DNA of 64,000 bases from Sunxiuqinia sp965230765 (lineage in GTDB: Bacteria; Bacteroidota; Bacteroidia; Bacteroidales; Prolixibacteraceae). Positions 26,212 to 34,464 of this stretch are shown here, in pieces. Each line of letters starts with the position of its first letter. Position 1 is the stretch's first letter. Under the pieces are notes generated by a model. The model searched no databases. It was given only the letters and a program-made list of their open reading frames with translations, and was not told the DNA's origin. The translations under genes and the position numbers were made by a program. The stretch spans positions 1,488,001 through 1,552,000 of the forward strand of contig CBDDLR010000001.1 of NCBI GenBank assembly GCA_965230765.1. Direction: 5' to 3'.

Positions 26212-27214
26212 TCGAAAACAAGTTCCATTTTCAGAATTGGAAGAACATCCATGTCCAAACTGTAATCATGTTTTTGCAGGCAGGTATTGTCCAAATTGTG
26301 GACAATCTACAACCGAGTTTGACAGGCCCTTTGGGTTTATTTTTTATGATTTTCTTGGCAATTTTGTTGCATTTGATTCACGCCTTTTTAAAACCATTGG
26401 TACATTAATGTTCCGTCCCGGAAAACTTACCTCAGAGTTCTTCAAAGGCAAACGAATGACTTATGCTCCGCCATTCCGGGTATTTATTTTCTTTAGCTTT
26501 ATTTTGTTCCTTTTGCTGCAAATTGTCACCAGCCGAAGTCTTACAGATGTTCTTGAGTATAGTTATAAAGACTCAAAAGTATTGGCTGATTCAATTAGCC
26601 TGGCAGAACTGGATTCAATGAATGTTGATTTTGATATCATGCAAAGGAGCGATAGCATTCAAACTGTTAATTTCAAATTGAACCGATCAATATTGGGGAA
26701 ACAAGAAAACTTGCAGGGAACACTTTTATATATTGCCGGCGAACTGGAAGAGCAGTATGAAAAATCGGAAGATGAAGGTGAACGAAGGACACTATTGACT
26801 TTAATTGATATCTGCAGATCTCCGGATCAACTTGTATCAAGAATCTTGAAATACCTCTCCTGGGCATTCTTTCTTTTGCTGCCGGTGTTTGCACTACTTT
26901 TAAAATTGCTTTACGTGCGCAGGAAGATCAATTATATAAAGCATCTTGTTTTTTCAGTTCACTTGCATTCGTTTATGTTTTTGTTGTACACCATCATTGT
27001 AATTATTAACATGGTTTTTGCGGGTGAGTGGACCCTTTATTTGCTTTGGGCACTCCTGTTGCTCCCAGTTTATCTGGTCATTGCAATGAAAAACTTCTAT
27101 CAACAAAAATGGAGTAAAGTACTTTTAAAAGGTTTCATAATAAGTGTTGTATATAATTCAATCATTTTTATGGCCTTCGGGTTAATTATTATGAATGCAA
27201 TCTCAGACCTTTAA
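26192..27214 (+). CDS. DUF3667 zinc-ribbon membrane protein
   Basis: A 340-residue protein. The N terminus has a zinc ribbon with two CPNC pairs (CPNCNHVFAGRYCPNCGQ), then the RPFGFIFYDFLGNFVAFDSRLFKTI segment, followed by one hydrophobic helix near residue 115 and four or so near the C terminus. A charged middle domain lies between. This is the DUF3667 arrangement, common in Bacteroidota and without a known role. The ATG at 26192 is chosen because the zinc ribbon follows it closely; earlier codons lie within cvpA. Translationally coupled to cvpA. Confidence 0.88.
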   Translation: MTKKWYNRKQVPFSELEEHPCPNCNHVFAGRYCPNCGQSTTEFDRPFGFIFYDFLGNFVAFDSRLFKTIGTLMFRPGKLTSEFFKGKRMTYAPPFRVFIFFSFILFLLLQIVTSRSLTDVLEYSYKDSKVLADSISLAELDSMNVDFDIMQRSDSIQTVNFKLNRSILGKQENLQGTLLYIAGELEEQYEKSEDEGERRTLLTLIDICRSPDQLVSRILKYLSWAFFLLLPVFALLLKLLYVRRKINYIKHLVFSVHLHSFMFLLYTIIVIINMVFAGEWTLYLLWALLLLPVYLVIAMKNFYQQKWSKVLLKGFIISVVYNSIIFMAFGLIIMNAISDL

Positions 27215-27272
27215 ATTTTTATCAATCATGTAAATAAAAAGATCGTTGCTATATACGGATGCGATCATTTTA

Positions 27273-27280
27273 TATCTTTG
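27273..27280 (+). promoter_or_regulatory. Possible -7 box of tyrS
   Basis: TATCTTTG matches TAnnTTTG, 17 bases before the tyrS ATG. The nearest TTG upstream is 25 bases away, longer than usual. Confidence 0.4.
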
Positions 27281-27297
27281 CCGAAAAATTTTTCACC

Positions 27298-28590
27298 ATG
27301 AACTTTGTTGACGAACTTACCTGGAGAGGCATGATCCATGATATGATGCCCGGGACAAAAGAACAACTTGAAAAAGAATTGACATCTGCTTATGTTGGGA
27401 TTGATCCTACAGCAGATTCACTACATATTGGACATTTGGTTAGTGTAATGATGCTGAAGCACTTTCAGTTGGCTGGCCACAAACCAATTGCTTTGGTTGG
27501 TGGGGCTACAGGTATGATTGGAGATCCTTCAGGGAAATCGCAAGAACGTAATTTGTTGGATGAAGAAACGCTTCGTCATAATCAGGAATGCTTAAAAAAG
27601 CAATTGGCTAAATTTCTCGATTTTGAATCGGATGAGCCAAATGCAGCTGAACTGGTAAATAATTACGATTGGATGAAAGAGTTTAGTTTTCTGGAATTCA
27701 TACGTGATATTGGTAAGCACTTGACGGTGAATTATATGATGGCTAAGGATAGCGTAAAAAAACGTTTGGGTGAAGAGTCAAAATCTGGCATGTCATTTAC
27801 CGAATTTACTTATCAATTGGTTCAGGGAACAGACTTTTTGCATTTGTATCGTGAGAAAAACTGTAAACTGCAAATGGGAGGCTCAGACCAGTGGGGGAAC
27901 ATTACTACAGGTACTGAACTAATTCGTCGTAAAGAAAGTGGTGAGGCATTTGCGTTGACTTGTCCGTTGATTAAAAAAGCTGATGGAACGAAGTTTGGAA
28001 AAACCGAAAGCGGAAATGTTTGGTTGGATCCTAAGCTGACTTCACCATACAAGTTTTACCAATTCTGGTTAAACACTTCGGATGAAGATGCCGAGAAATA
28101 TATCAAGATTTTTACGTTGCTAAACAAAAATGAGGTGGAAGCCTTGGTTGCGAAGCACGTTGAAGCACCCCACATGCGCGAACTTCAGAAAAAACTGGCT
28201 GAAGAGGTAACCGTAATGGTTCACTCCAGGGAAGATTATGAGATGGCTGTTGAGGCATCACAAATTTTATTTGGGCGTGGTACTGCCGAAAACCTAAAAA
28301 AACTGGATGAGCAAACTTTCCTTGCAGTTTTTGAAGGCGTGCCTCAATTTTCGGTCAGTAAAGAAAAGTTATCATCAGGAATAAATGTTCTGGATTTATT
28401 AGCTGAAGATACTTCCGTGTTCCCTTCAAAAGGAGAGCTGAGAAGAACAATTAAAGGGAATGGATTGAGCATAAATAAGGAAAAGATTGGCGATCCCGAA
28501 TTGGCTGTGAATAATGACTATTTGATTGGCAGCAAGTACATTTTAGTACAAAAAGGGAAGAAGAATTATTTTCTTTTAATTGCCGAATAG
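27298..28590 (+). CDS. tyrS: Tyrosyl-tRNA synthetase
   Basis: Class I synthetase, 430 residues. The HIGH motif is in DSLHIGHLVSV, the tyrosine-binding block is TYQLVQGTDFLHLY followed by QMGGSDQWGNITTG, and the KMSKS-equivalent loop is KFGKT. The last 80 residues form the S4-like RNA-binding domain (GELRRTIKGNGLSINKEKI). ATG at 27298 is preferred because the TAnnTTTG box lies upstream of it and inside the longer frame. Confidence 0.97.
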   Translation: MNFVDELTWRGMIHDMMPGTKEQLEKELTSAYVGIDPTADSLHIGHLVSVMMLKHFQLAGHKPIALVGGATGMIGDPSGKSQERNLLDEETLRHNQECLKKQLAKFLDFESDEPNAAELVNNYDWMKEFSFLEFIRDIGKHLTVNYMMAKDSVKKRLGEESKSGMSFTEFTYQLVQGTDFLHLYREKNCKLQMGGSDQWGNITTGTELIRRKESGEAFALTCPLIKKADGTKFGKTESGNVWLDPKLTSPYKFYQFWLNTSDEDAEKYIKIFTLLNKNEVEALVAKHVEAPHMRELQKKLAEEVTVMVHSREDYEMAVEASQILFGRGTAENLKKLDEQTFLAVFEGVPQFSVSKEKLSSGINVLDLLAEDTSVFPSKGELRRTIKGNGLSINKEKIGDPELAVNNDYLIGSKYILVQKGKKNYFLLIAE

Positions 28591-28648
28591 TCCGTTATAC
28601 TAAAGGGATAAGAATTCCGTTGTTGAACTATGACCAAACAATATACCT

Positions 28649-29599
28649 ATGAATAATTTTTTTGATAACCAACGCATTCTGACAATTATCTGGAGAAGGA
28701 AGGTTCATTTTGTAATCATTGGCATCATTGCAGTTATCCTTGCTGCTTTTTTCTCTTCATCAATGTTTATTACACCAAAGTTTAAATCCACGGCCCGCAT
28801 TTATCCGACAAACCTTTGGACTTTAAGTAATGAGTCTGAGACTGAGCAGATGTTAGAGATTGTTAATTCAAGGGATATTAAAATTCGGATGTTTGATGCA
28901 TTTGGGTTAGATAGTGTTTATGAAATTCATAAAGATGATCCAAAATACATGACCTACATGATAGACTTATATAATACCCATGTAGGTTCAAGCAAAACAG
29001 AGTTTGAAACGGTTGAAATAAAGGTATTGGATAAAAATCCTAAGCGAGCTTCCGATATGTGTGACTCAATCATCCATTTTTACAATCAAAAAGTAAGGGG
29101 GCTGCATGCAAAAAAGGCCTGGGAGATGGTTGAAATTACAAAGAAAGGTCTAGAAGAAAAATACCATGAGATTGACAGTGTTTCAATTCTGCTGGATGAG
29201 CAGCGGGATAAGTACGGAATTTTGGGATATGGCTCGCAAGCTGAAGAGATAACAAGAGGTTATATGGAAGCTTTGGCGAATAATCGAAGTGGAACTGCTG
29301 ACGGGAAAAAAATAAAGGCTTTATATGATAACCTGCAGGAAGCAGGCTCAAAAAGTTATTTTCTGGAAAAGCGACTTGAGCAATTGATTGATGTGGTTGA
29401 TTCGTTAGACATTCAGCTGGGGATAATGAAGGTTGAAGCAACTAAAAATATTACGTATAGTCACGTTGTGGAATATCCAATTCCAGCTGATAAAAAGTCG
29501 TACCCTGTGCGATGGCTGATTGTTTTTGTATCACTTTTTTCATCTCTTTTCATATCGTTGTTGGCTTTTCTTGTTATCGATTACCGAAAAGAAGAATAG
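28649..29599 (+). CDS. Wzz-like chain-length determinant protein
   Basis: A 316-residue polysaccharide co-polymerase-like protein. It has one hydrophobic helix at about residues 20-42, a long periplasmic, largely helical part with coiled-coil character (about 160-260) and a second helix at about 288-310. There is no tyrosine-kinase domain, so this is the Wzz rather than the Wzc type. Such proteins set the length of surface polysaccharide chains. The next gene, an O-antigen ligase or polymerase-like protein, begins directly at the base after its stop, so the pair works together. Confidence 0.85.
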   Translation: MNNFFDNQRILTIIWRRKVHFVIIGIIAVILAAFFSSSMFITPKFKSTARIYPTNLWTLSNESETEQMLEIVNSRDIKIRMFDAFGLDSVYEIHKDDPKYMTYMIDLYNTHVGSSKTEFETVEIKVLDKNPKRASDMCDSIIHFYNQKVRGLHAKKAWEMVEITKKGLEEKYHEIDSVSILLDEQRDKYGILGYGSQAEEITRGYMEALANNRSGTADGKKIKALYDNLQEAGSKSYFLEKRLEQLIDVVDSLDIQLGIMKVEATKNITYSHVVEYPIPADKKSYPVRWLIVFVSLFSSLFISLLAFLVIDYRKEE

Positions 29600-31060
29600 G
29601 TGCTTAAAAACCGTTTCATAAAGCTTGTTCTTTTTTACGCAATTTCATTATTCTTTTTGTTCCTGAACTTCTATTTTGTCGTAAAAAAGGAATCACTAAT
29701 AATTGGTCTGTTGCCATTTGTTTTAGCGATTGTGCTTATGGCAGTATATTCGTTCGACAAGATCATTTATCTGATTGTTTTTTTTACGCCACTTTCCATT
29801 CCCTTAAGTAAGGTGATGCCCGGACTTGCATTTGATATGTATTTGCCAACCGAACCTTTACTTTTTGGAGTGCTGTTGTTGTTTCTGCTGAAGGTTATTT
29901 CTGAAAGAAAATTCAGTCGTGAAATTCTGCTACATCCAGTTTCAATTGTTATTTACATCAACCTTTTCTGGATACTGGTAACAAGTGCCACAAGCACCAT
30001 GCCGGGGGTATCATTTAAGTTTTTGCTTTCGAGGGTATGGTTTCTCATCGGGTTTTATTTTCTGCTGTTTAAGTTGTTTGAAAAAAATCCACGCTTTGAA
30101 AAGTATGTGTGGTTTTATGTTATCCCGCTTTTTGGAGTAATTGCATATGCATGGTCAAGGCACATTGGTTATGGCCTATGGGATAAACAGGCCGCTCACT
30201 TTGTTGTAAATCCATTTTATAAAGATCATACGTCTTATGGGGCAGTATTGGCCATGTTGATTCCGTTTTTTCTCGGGTTCACTTTTTCAATATATAAAAA
30301 GAAATTTTTCAAGTTTTACTCATTAACTACCTTGGGCATTTTAACACTGGCTTTAATACTGTCGTATAGTAGGGCTGCCTGGTTAAGTATGGTTGTAGGT
30401 TTGTTGGTATGGGCAATCATCAAACTAAAAATAAGGTTCAGGACATTGTTGGTTAGTTTGGTTTCTTTTTTAGCTTTTCTCTTTGTGTTTCAATCACAGA
30501 TATTGATGGTGCTAGAGCGAAATACAGAAGAATCATCCAGTAATATCATGACCCATATTTCATCGATGTCAAATATCACCACAGATGCTTCAAATTTGGA
30601 ACGAATTAATCGGTGGAGTTGTGCAATAAGGATGTTTAAAGACAAGCCTTTCTGGGGGTACGGCCCCGGAACCTATATGTTTAAATACGGGCCATACCAG
30701 ATAACAGAGGAACGCACAATAATAAGCACCAATGCTGGTGATATGGGAAATGCACATAGTGAATATTTAGGGCCATTGTCTGAGTCTGGTGTTTTGGGAA
30801 TGTTGACCTTTATTTTGATTTTAGGGGTGGTTATTTATACAGCAATAAGGGCTTATACAAGGCTGTCTGACAAGCGGCTTAAAACAATTGTTCTTTCGGC
30901 ACTTATTGGTTTGATCACATATTATGTGCACGGGTTGTTGAACAATTTTCTGGATACCGACAAAATATCAGCTCCTTTTTGGGGCTTTACTGCCATGATT
31001 GTATTTCTGGATATTTATTCAAAAAAAGAAAACCCGGAATCTCTTGAATCCCGGGCTTAA
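29600..31060 (+). CDS. O-antigen ligase/polymerase family membrane protein
   Basis: A 486-residue protein with about twelve hydrophobic segments and the Wzy_C/WaaL-type loop. Family features are the large periplasmic loop containing WGYGPGTYMFKY and NAHSEYLGPLSESGVLGM, which includes the conserved H-x-x-Y/L motif. It either polymerises or ligates surface polysaccharide. The GTG start at 29600 follows the Wzz-like stop directly. No other polysaccharide genes are adjacent. The last codons overlap a terminator of the convergent efp gene. Confidence 0.85.
   Translation: MLKNRFIKLVLFYAISLFFLFLNFYFVVKKESLIIGLLPFVLAIVLMAVYSFDKIIYLIVFFTPLSIPLSKVMPGLAFDMYLPTEPLLFGVLLLFLLKVISERKFSREILLHPVSIVIYINLFWILVTSATSTMPGVSFKFLLSRVWFLIGFYFLLFKLFEKNPRFEKYVWFYVIPLFGVIAYAWSRHIGYGLWDKQAAHFVVNPFYKDHTSYGAVLAMLIPFFLGFTFSIYKKKFFKFYSLTTLGILTLALILSYSRAAWLSMVVGLLVWAIIKLKIRFRTLLVSLVSFLAFLFVFQSQILMVLERNTEESSSNIMTHISSMSNITTDASNLERINRWSCAIRMFKDKPFWGYGPGTYMFKYGPYQITEERTIISTNAGDMGNAHSEYLGPLSESGVLGMLTFILILGVVIYTAIRAYTRLSDKRLKTIVLSALIGLITYYVHGLLNNFLDTDKISAPFWGFTAMIVFLDIYSKKENPESLESRA
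31022..31058 (-). terminator. Terminator after efp, inside the end of the O-antigen ligase gene
   Basis: On the minus strand CCCGGGATTC and GATTCCGGG arms form an imperfect hairpin, followed by TTTTCTTTTTTT. It is placed 20 bases after the efp stop and within the coding sequence of the opposing gene. Confidence 0.6.
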
Positions 31061-31078
31061 AAATCTCATTCGAGAAAA

Positions 31079-31648
31079 TTATTTCTTTACACGTTCGCTA
31101 TATGTTCTTGAGCTGGTATCTACTTTAATGATATCCCCTTCATTAATAAAAAGAGGAACCATAATTTCCGCACCTGTTTCAACTGTAGCTGGTTTTAGGG
31201 CTGTAGAACTGGCTGTATTCCCTTTTTCACCCGGAATAGTAGCAGTGATTTCTAATTCAACAGCAGCAGGTAGTTCAGCTGTAAGTGGCGTTTCTGTTTC
31301 AGCATGAAAGTTGATTTCAATCATCTGGCCTTCTTTCATTAAGTCCACATTTTGAATCATGTCGCCTTCAATCGGAATTTGCTCATAAGTTTCATTATTC
31401 ATGAAGTTATACCCCATGTCATCTTTATATAGATACTGGTATGTTCTTCTTTCAATACGAACAACGTCAATTTTTGCACCCGCATTAAAAGTGTTGTCAA
31501 TTACTTTACCTGTTTTTACATTTTTAAGCTTTGTGCGCACAAATGCCGCACCTTTACCAGGCTTTACATGTAAGAACTCAACCACTGTGAAAAGTTGTCC
31601 GTTGTAGTCAATGGTTAGTCCATTTTTAATATCTGAAGTTGAAGCCAT
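31079..31648 (-). CDS. efp: Elongation factor P
   Basis: 189 residues that fit the three-domain EF-P, which relieves ribosome stalling at polyproline. The modified residue position is K32 in the loop VKPGKGAAFVR, and the later domains show YQYLYKDDMGYNFMNNETYEQI and GAEIMVPLFINEGDIIKVDT. ATG at 31648 is chosen because MASTSDIKNG is the conserved start. A promoter-like TTG, 20 bases, TTAATTTG lies upstream. Confidence 0.96.
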   Translation of the reverse strand: MASTSDIKNGLTIDYNGQLFTVVEFLHVKPGKGAAFVRTKLKNVKTGKVIDNTFNAGAKIDVVRIERRTYQYLYKDDMGYNFMNNETYEQIPIEGDMIQNVDLMKEGQMIEINFHAETETPLTAELPAAVELEITATIPGEKGNTASSTALKPATVETGAEIMVPLFINEGDIIKVDTSSRTYSERVKK

Positions 31649-31678
31649 TATAAAAAAATTAGTTTTCAAATTATGGTG

Positions 31679-31709
31679 CAAATTAAGCATTTACATGCCA
31701 ATATTGCAA
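31679..31709 (-). promoter_or_regulatory. Promoter of efp
   Basis: On the minus strand TTG, 20 bases, TTAATTTG: good spacing with one mismatch in the -7 box. Confidence 0.5.
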
Positions 31710-31731
31710 GGCGGAAATTTAAAAAGAGGGT

Positions 31732-32478
31732 TTAAGGTATGACTTGGTTCCTTATTCGTTCAATTCCATCCTTCTTATAAGATTTTAGGACACATTTTAG
31801 TGCACCAACTTTCATGTCAAATTCCAATAAAAGTGGAATTTTGTTTGCATCATTGGAAATGTAGAATTTTAGTCCGTCTGAACGTTTCAAAACCCGACCT
31901 TTTTTTACACGTGGTGAAACAACATGGCATTCTACCTCCCCGAAGCCGGATGTGATTGTCTCTTTGCCCAGGTACTTGACAGTCATCATAAATGTTTCGT
32001 CAGCATGAAATACGGGCATTTCAAACTCTTCTCCTTTCCCAAGTTGGTCAAGTAATTTATTCTGTCTTAAATAGAAGAAGACCGTGAGGATATCAACGGT
32101 GTTTGGTTCAACATTCCGTCCCCCAGATTTCTGGCTGTACAGTGAATCATTGTCGTTAAAAAAGAATGCCTCGTTGTAATAACGATAGTTCTGCTCCTTA
32201 ATGTTACGAACAGCCTTGTAGGGCAGATAACTGTCGGGGTTCACAAAACTTTCGTAGATATCGTGCACCGGGAAAAGCGTATTTGGTAACCCAACGGTTT
32301 TCCCTTCCATGTACAGGTGTTTAACGGGCTGACCGTTGTATACAGAATCGCTGGTTTTCATGATGGCCTTGCCACCTCTGATAAAACCGAAACGGATGAA
32401 ATACTCCATTTCTTCTATGGGCTGTGAGTTTGCCATCAAAGAAGAAAGAATAAATATTATTACAAGTGTATGTTTCAT
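31732..32478 (-). CDS. DUF3108 secreted protein
   Basis: A 248-residue protein with a signal peptide (MKHTLVIIFILSSLMANSQ). The rest has the DUF3108 pattern: FIRFGFIRGGKAIM near the start, FPVHDIYESFVNPDSYLPYKAVRNI, DILTVFFYLRQNKL and a C-terminal LKFYISNDANKIPLLLEFDM block. Such proteins are periplasmic or surface and of unknown function. The start overlaps the tsaB stop by four bases (ATGA), so the two are coupled. Confidence 0.88.
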   Translation of the reverse strand: MKHTLVIIFILSSLMANSQPIEEMEYFIRFGFIRGGKAIMKTSDSVYNGQPVKHLYMEGKTVGLPNTLFPVHDIYESFVNPDSYLPYKAVRNIKEQNYRYYNEAFFFNDNDSLYSQKSGGRNVEPNTVDILTVFFYLRQNKLLDQLGKGEEFEMPVFHADETFMMTVKYLGKETITSGFGEVECHVVSPRVKKGRVLKRSDGLKFYISNDANKIPLLLEFDMKVGALKCVLKSYKKDGIERIRNQVIP

Positions 32479-33188
32479 GTTTTCAAAATATTCTTTTTGG
32501 GTTTTCCTGCAACGAAGTCTTTTAAATAAAATGGTTCAAAGTATGCAAGATCCACAAAATCATTGTTTTCAAAAGCTTTATATGAGAGCGAACACATAAA
32601 TTGTGCCGAAGTTTTTATGTCTTCAATAAAAAGAACGTTTGAAGAGCCAAGATGTTGGCGGCATTTATCTGACCCATTTCCGAACAGAACAAGTTTGTGA
32701 TCGTTCAGATATGGGTTGAAAGAGTTTTCATCGATAATGTCAGCACTAACAGGGCTTATTTCTTTTAACGTGTTGTCAAAAAGGGTAGTGTAAACTTCCA
32801 TTCTGCGGGCATCGATCATTGGGGCAAAAAGAAGGGAACTCTCTTTTTCAAGATTATATTTTTTCAGATTGTTAACGATATGCCAGGTCATTGATTTGAG
32901 GGGACAAATGGCAATTAAAGGAATGTTGTTTGCATAGCAAATTCCTTTGGCAAGAGATACACCAATGCGTAGACCAGTGTAGGAGCCCGGCCCTTTGCTG
33001 ACGGCAACTGCGCTTAATTGTTGAAAACTAATGTTATTCCTCTTTAGTAAATCCTCTGCAAAAACGCTAAGTAAACGAGCGTGACTTTGTCCTTCATCAT
33101 TTTCAATATAATCAATTAGTTCCCTATCTTTTGAAAGGGACACACTGCACACTTCAGTGGAAGATTCAAGATTTAACAGATAGGCCAT
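32475..33188 (-). CDS. tsaB: tRNA threonylcarbamoyladenosine biosynthesis protein TsaB
   Basis: 237 residues. TsaB is the ASKHA-fold partner of TsaD in N6-threonylcarbamoylation of adenosine 37 of tRNAs that read ANN codons. Family features: LNLESSTEVCSVSL at the start, VSKGPGSYTGLRIGVSLAKG at about 64-83 and AICPLKSMTWHI. It lacks the metal-binding histidine motif of TsaD, as expected for TsaB. Confidence 0.93.
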   Translation of the reverse strand: MAYLLNLESSTEVCSVSLSKDRELIDYIENDEGQSHARLLSVFAEDLLKRNNISFQQLSAVAVSKGPGSYTGLRIGVSLAKGICYANNIPLIAICPLKSMTWHIVNNLKKYNLEKESSLLFAPMIDARRMEVYTTLFDNTLKEISPVSADIIDENSFNPYLNDHKLVLFGNGSDKCRQHLGSSNVLFIEDIKTSAQFMCSLSYKAFENNDFVDLAYFEPFYLKDFVAGKPKKNILKT

Positions 33189-33204
33189 TCGTTCAATTTT
33201 TCAG

Positions 33205-33236
33205 CAAATTAAGATATTAACATCTAATAAAACAAA
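33205..33236 (-). promoter_or_regulatory. Promoter of tsaB-DUF3108
   Basis: On the minus strand TTTG, 20 bases, TTAATTTG, ending 17 bases before the tsaB start. The -7 box has one mismatch to TAnnTTTG and is the same sequence as at efp. Confidence 0.55.
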
Positions 33237-33346
33237 TTGTGACATTGTTCATTATTCTTGTTGAAATGTTAGCAAATAAAACATTTTTCTCTAGGAGCAG
33301 GGGTGCAACAATTAGTAACTTTAAGCATCGCAAAATGATAAGATGT

Positions 33347-34102
33347 ATGTACCGAACAGTAATTGTAGATGATGATCAGTTGGCGACTAAGGTTTTGTCC
33401 AGAATCTTGAGCACCAATTTCCCGGATATTCAGCTATTGGGGGTGGCTGATACTGTGAAGTCGGGGGTTGAATTGATCACGGACGAGAAACCGGATTTGG
33501 TATTTTTGGATATTGAAATGCCTGATGGAACTGGTTTTGGGTTGATAGAACAATTGCCTGAGGTGAATTTTAAACTGGTTTTTACTACATCTTACAGCGA
33601 TTATGCAATTAAGGCTTTTAAATATTCTGCATTTGACTACATTTTAAAACCCGTATTGCTTGAGAATGTAAATTCTACGATAAGCAGGATCACGGAAATT
33701 CCTTTTTTAAAAGAAAAGCAACTAGTTGATTCAGTGCGTGAAACCCTCGGCGGAGACAACACAAGAACGAATGCAACTATAGCTTTGCCTGAGATGAATG
33801 GGTTTGCCATCATTAAAGTTGATAATATCGTTCGGTGCGAAGGTGAACGAAACTATACACGGGTATTTTACAAGGATGGAGCTTCGGTTTTAATAAGTCG
33901 TACATTGTTGGAATTTGACCAACTATTGGTTCCTCATGGTTTTTGCAGGATACATCGCTCACATCTTGTGAACCTTAATTGTGTTGGTAGGTATTTGAAA
34001 ACTGATGGAGGTATTGTTGAGATGGCTGATATGTCGCAGCTAAAAGTTTCCCCAAAGTACAAAGATGAGCTTCTCGATAAGTTGCTGCGATCCAAATTAT
34101 AA
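33347..34102 (+). CDS. Orphan LytTR response regulator
   Basis: About 251 residues. An N-terminal receiver domain (residues 1-120) has acidic residues D8-D10, the phosphoacceptor D55 in LVFLDIEMPDG, a TSYSDY segment and the lysine in LKPV. The C-terminal LytTR DNA-binding domain (about 140-251) has the family signature RCEGERNYTRVFYKDG and the FCRIHRSHLVNL region. No histidine kinase is adjacent. An ATG four codons earlier (33335) is also possible. It lies directly upstream of the adhesin cluster on the same strand, so a regulatory link is plausible but unproven. Confidence 0.9.
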   Translation: MYRTVIVDDDQLATKVLSRILSTNFPDIQLLGVADTVKSGVELITDEKPDLVFLDIEMPDGTGFGLIEQLPEVNFKLVFTTSYSDYAIKAFKYSAFDYILKPVLLENVNSTISRITEIPFLKEKQLVDSVRETLGGDNTRTNATIALPEMNGFAIIKVDNIVRCEGERNYTRVFYKDGASVLISRTLLEFDQLLVPHGFCRIHRSHLVNLNCVGRYLKTDGGIVEMADMSQLKVSPKYKDELLDKLLRSKL

Positions 34103-34315
34103 GCAAGAATAATTTGTGTCTTAGCCAATGCGGTTTGATAAGCCTAGTGCTTGATTTGATAATTGGTTGTTTGTGGATTGGTTTAAACTCTTATTTTTAC
34201 ATGCGATTCATAAAAGAGCTTAAACTTGGGACGATTATTAAGAGCTAAATCGAATCAAAATGTACGAAATGGGAAACCGCGATTGTGAAAATACATCTGT
34301 TTTTACTCACTCATT

Positions 34316-34338
34316 CCTGAATGTTCATTCAGGTTTTT
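34316..34338 (+). terminator. Palindrome with T tract downstream of the LytTR gene
   Basis: CCTGAATG-TT-CATTCAGG is a perfect 18-base palindrome followed by TTTTTCTGTTT. It is probably a terminator for the regulator's transcript, though it stands 214 bases after the stop. A protein-binding site is the alternative. Confidence 0.6.
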
Positions 34339-34411
34339 CTGTTTATATAGGTGTTTGTGCACTGTTGTCACAGGGTGATAGAAAAAAACTTTTTACAATA
34401 AATTTTAATCA

Positions 34412-34419
34412 TAGTTTTG
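34412..34419 (+). promoter_or_regulatory. Possible -7 box of the adhesin gene cluster
   Basis: TAGTTTTG matches TAnnTTTG and lies 45 bases before the TTG start. The upstream box is only T-rich. Confidence 0.4.
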
Positions 34420-34464
34420 CGGGTTTCATCTTCACAAAGGATAGAATAAAAGTAGGGGGTTGTC

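Larger units (their letters stand above)
34103..34464. other. Intergenic region between the LytTR regulator and the giant adhesin gene
   Basis: Holds the palindrome with T tract described separately and a TAGTTTTG box at 34412-34419. Two TTTGATAA octamers lie near 34135-34160. An 82-codon frame at 34260-34508 overlaps the adhesin start, has no signal or domain and is not accepted. No LytTR repeat pair could be assigned with confidence. Confidence 0.45.

Noticed and set aside
34103..34464. CRISPR-like repeats (two TTTGATAA boxes)
   Set aside because: Only two short copies, no regular spacers and no cas genes.
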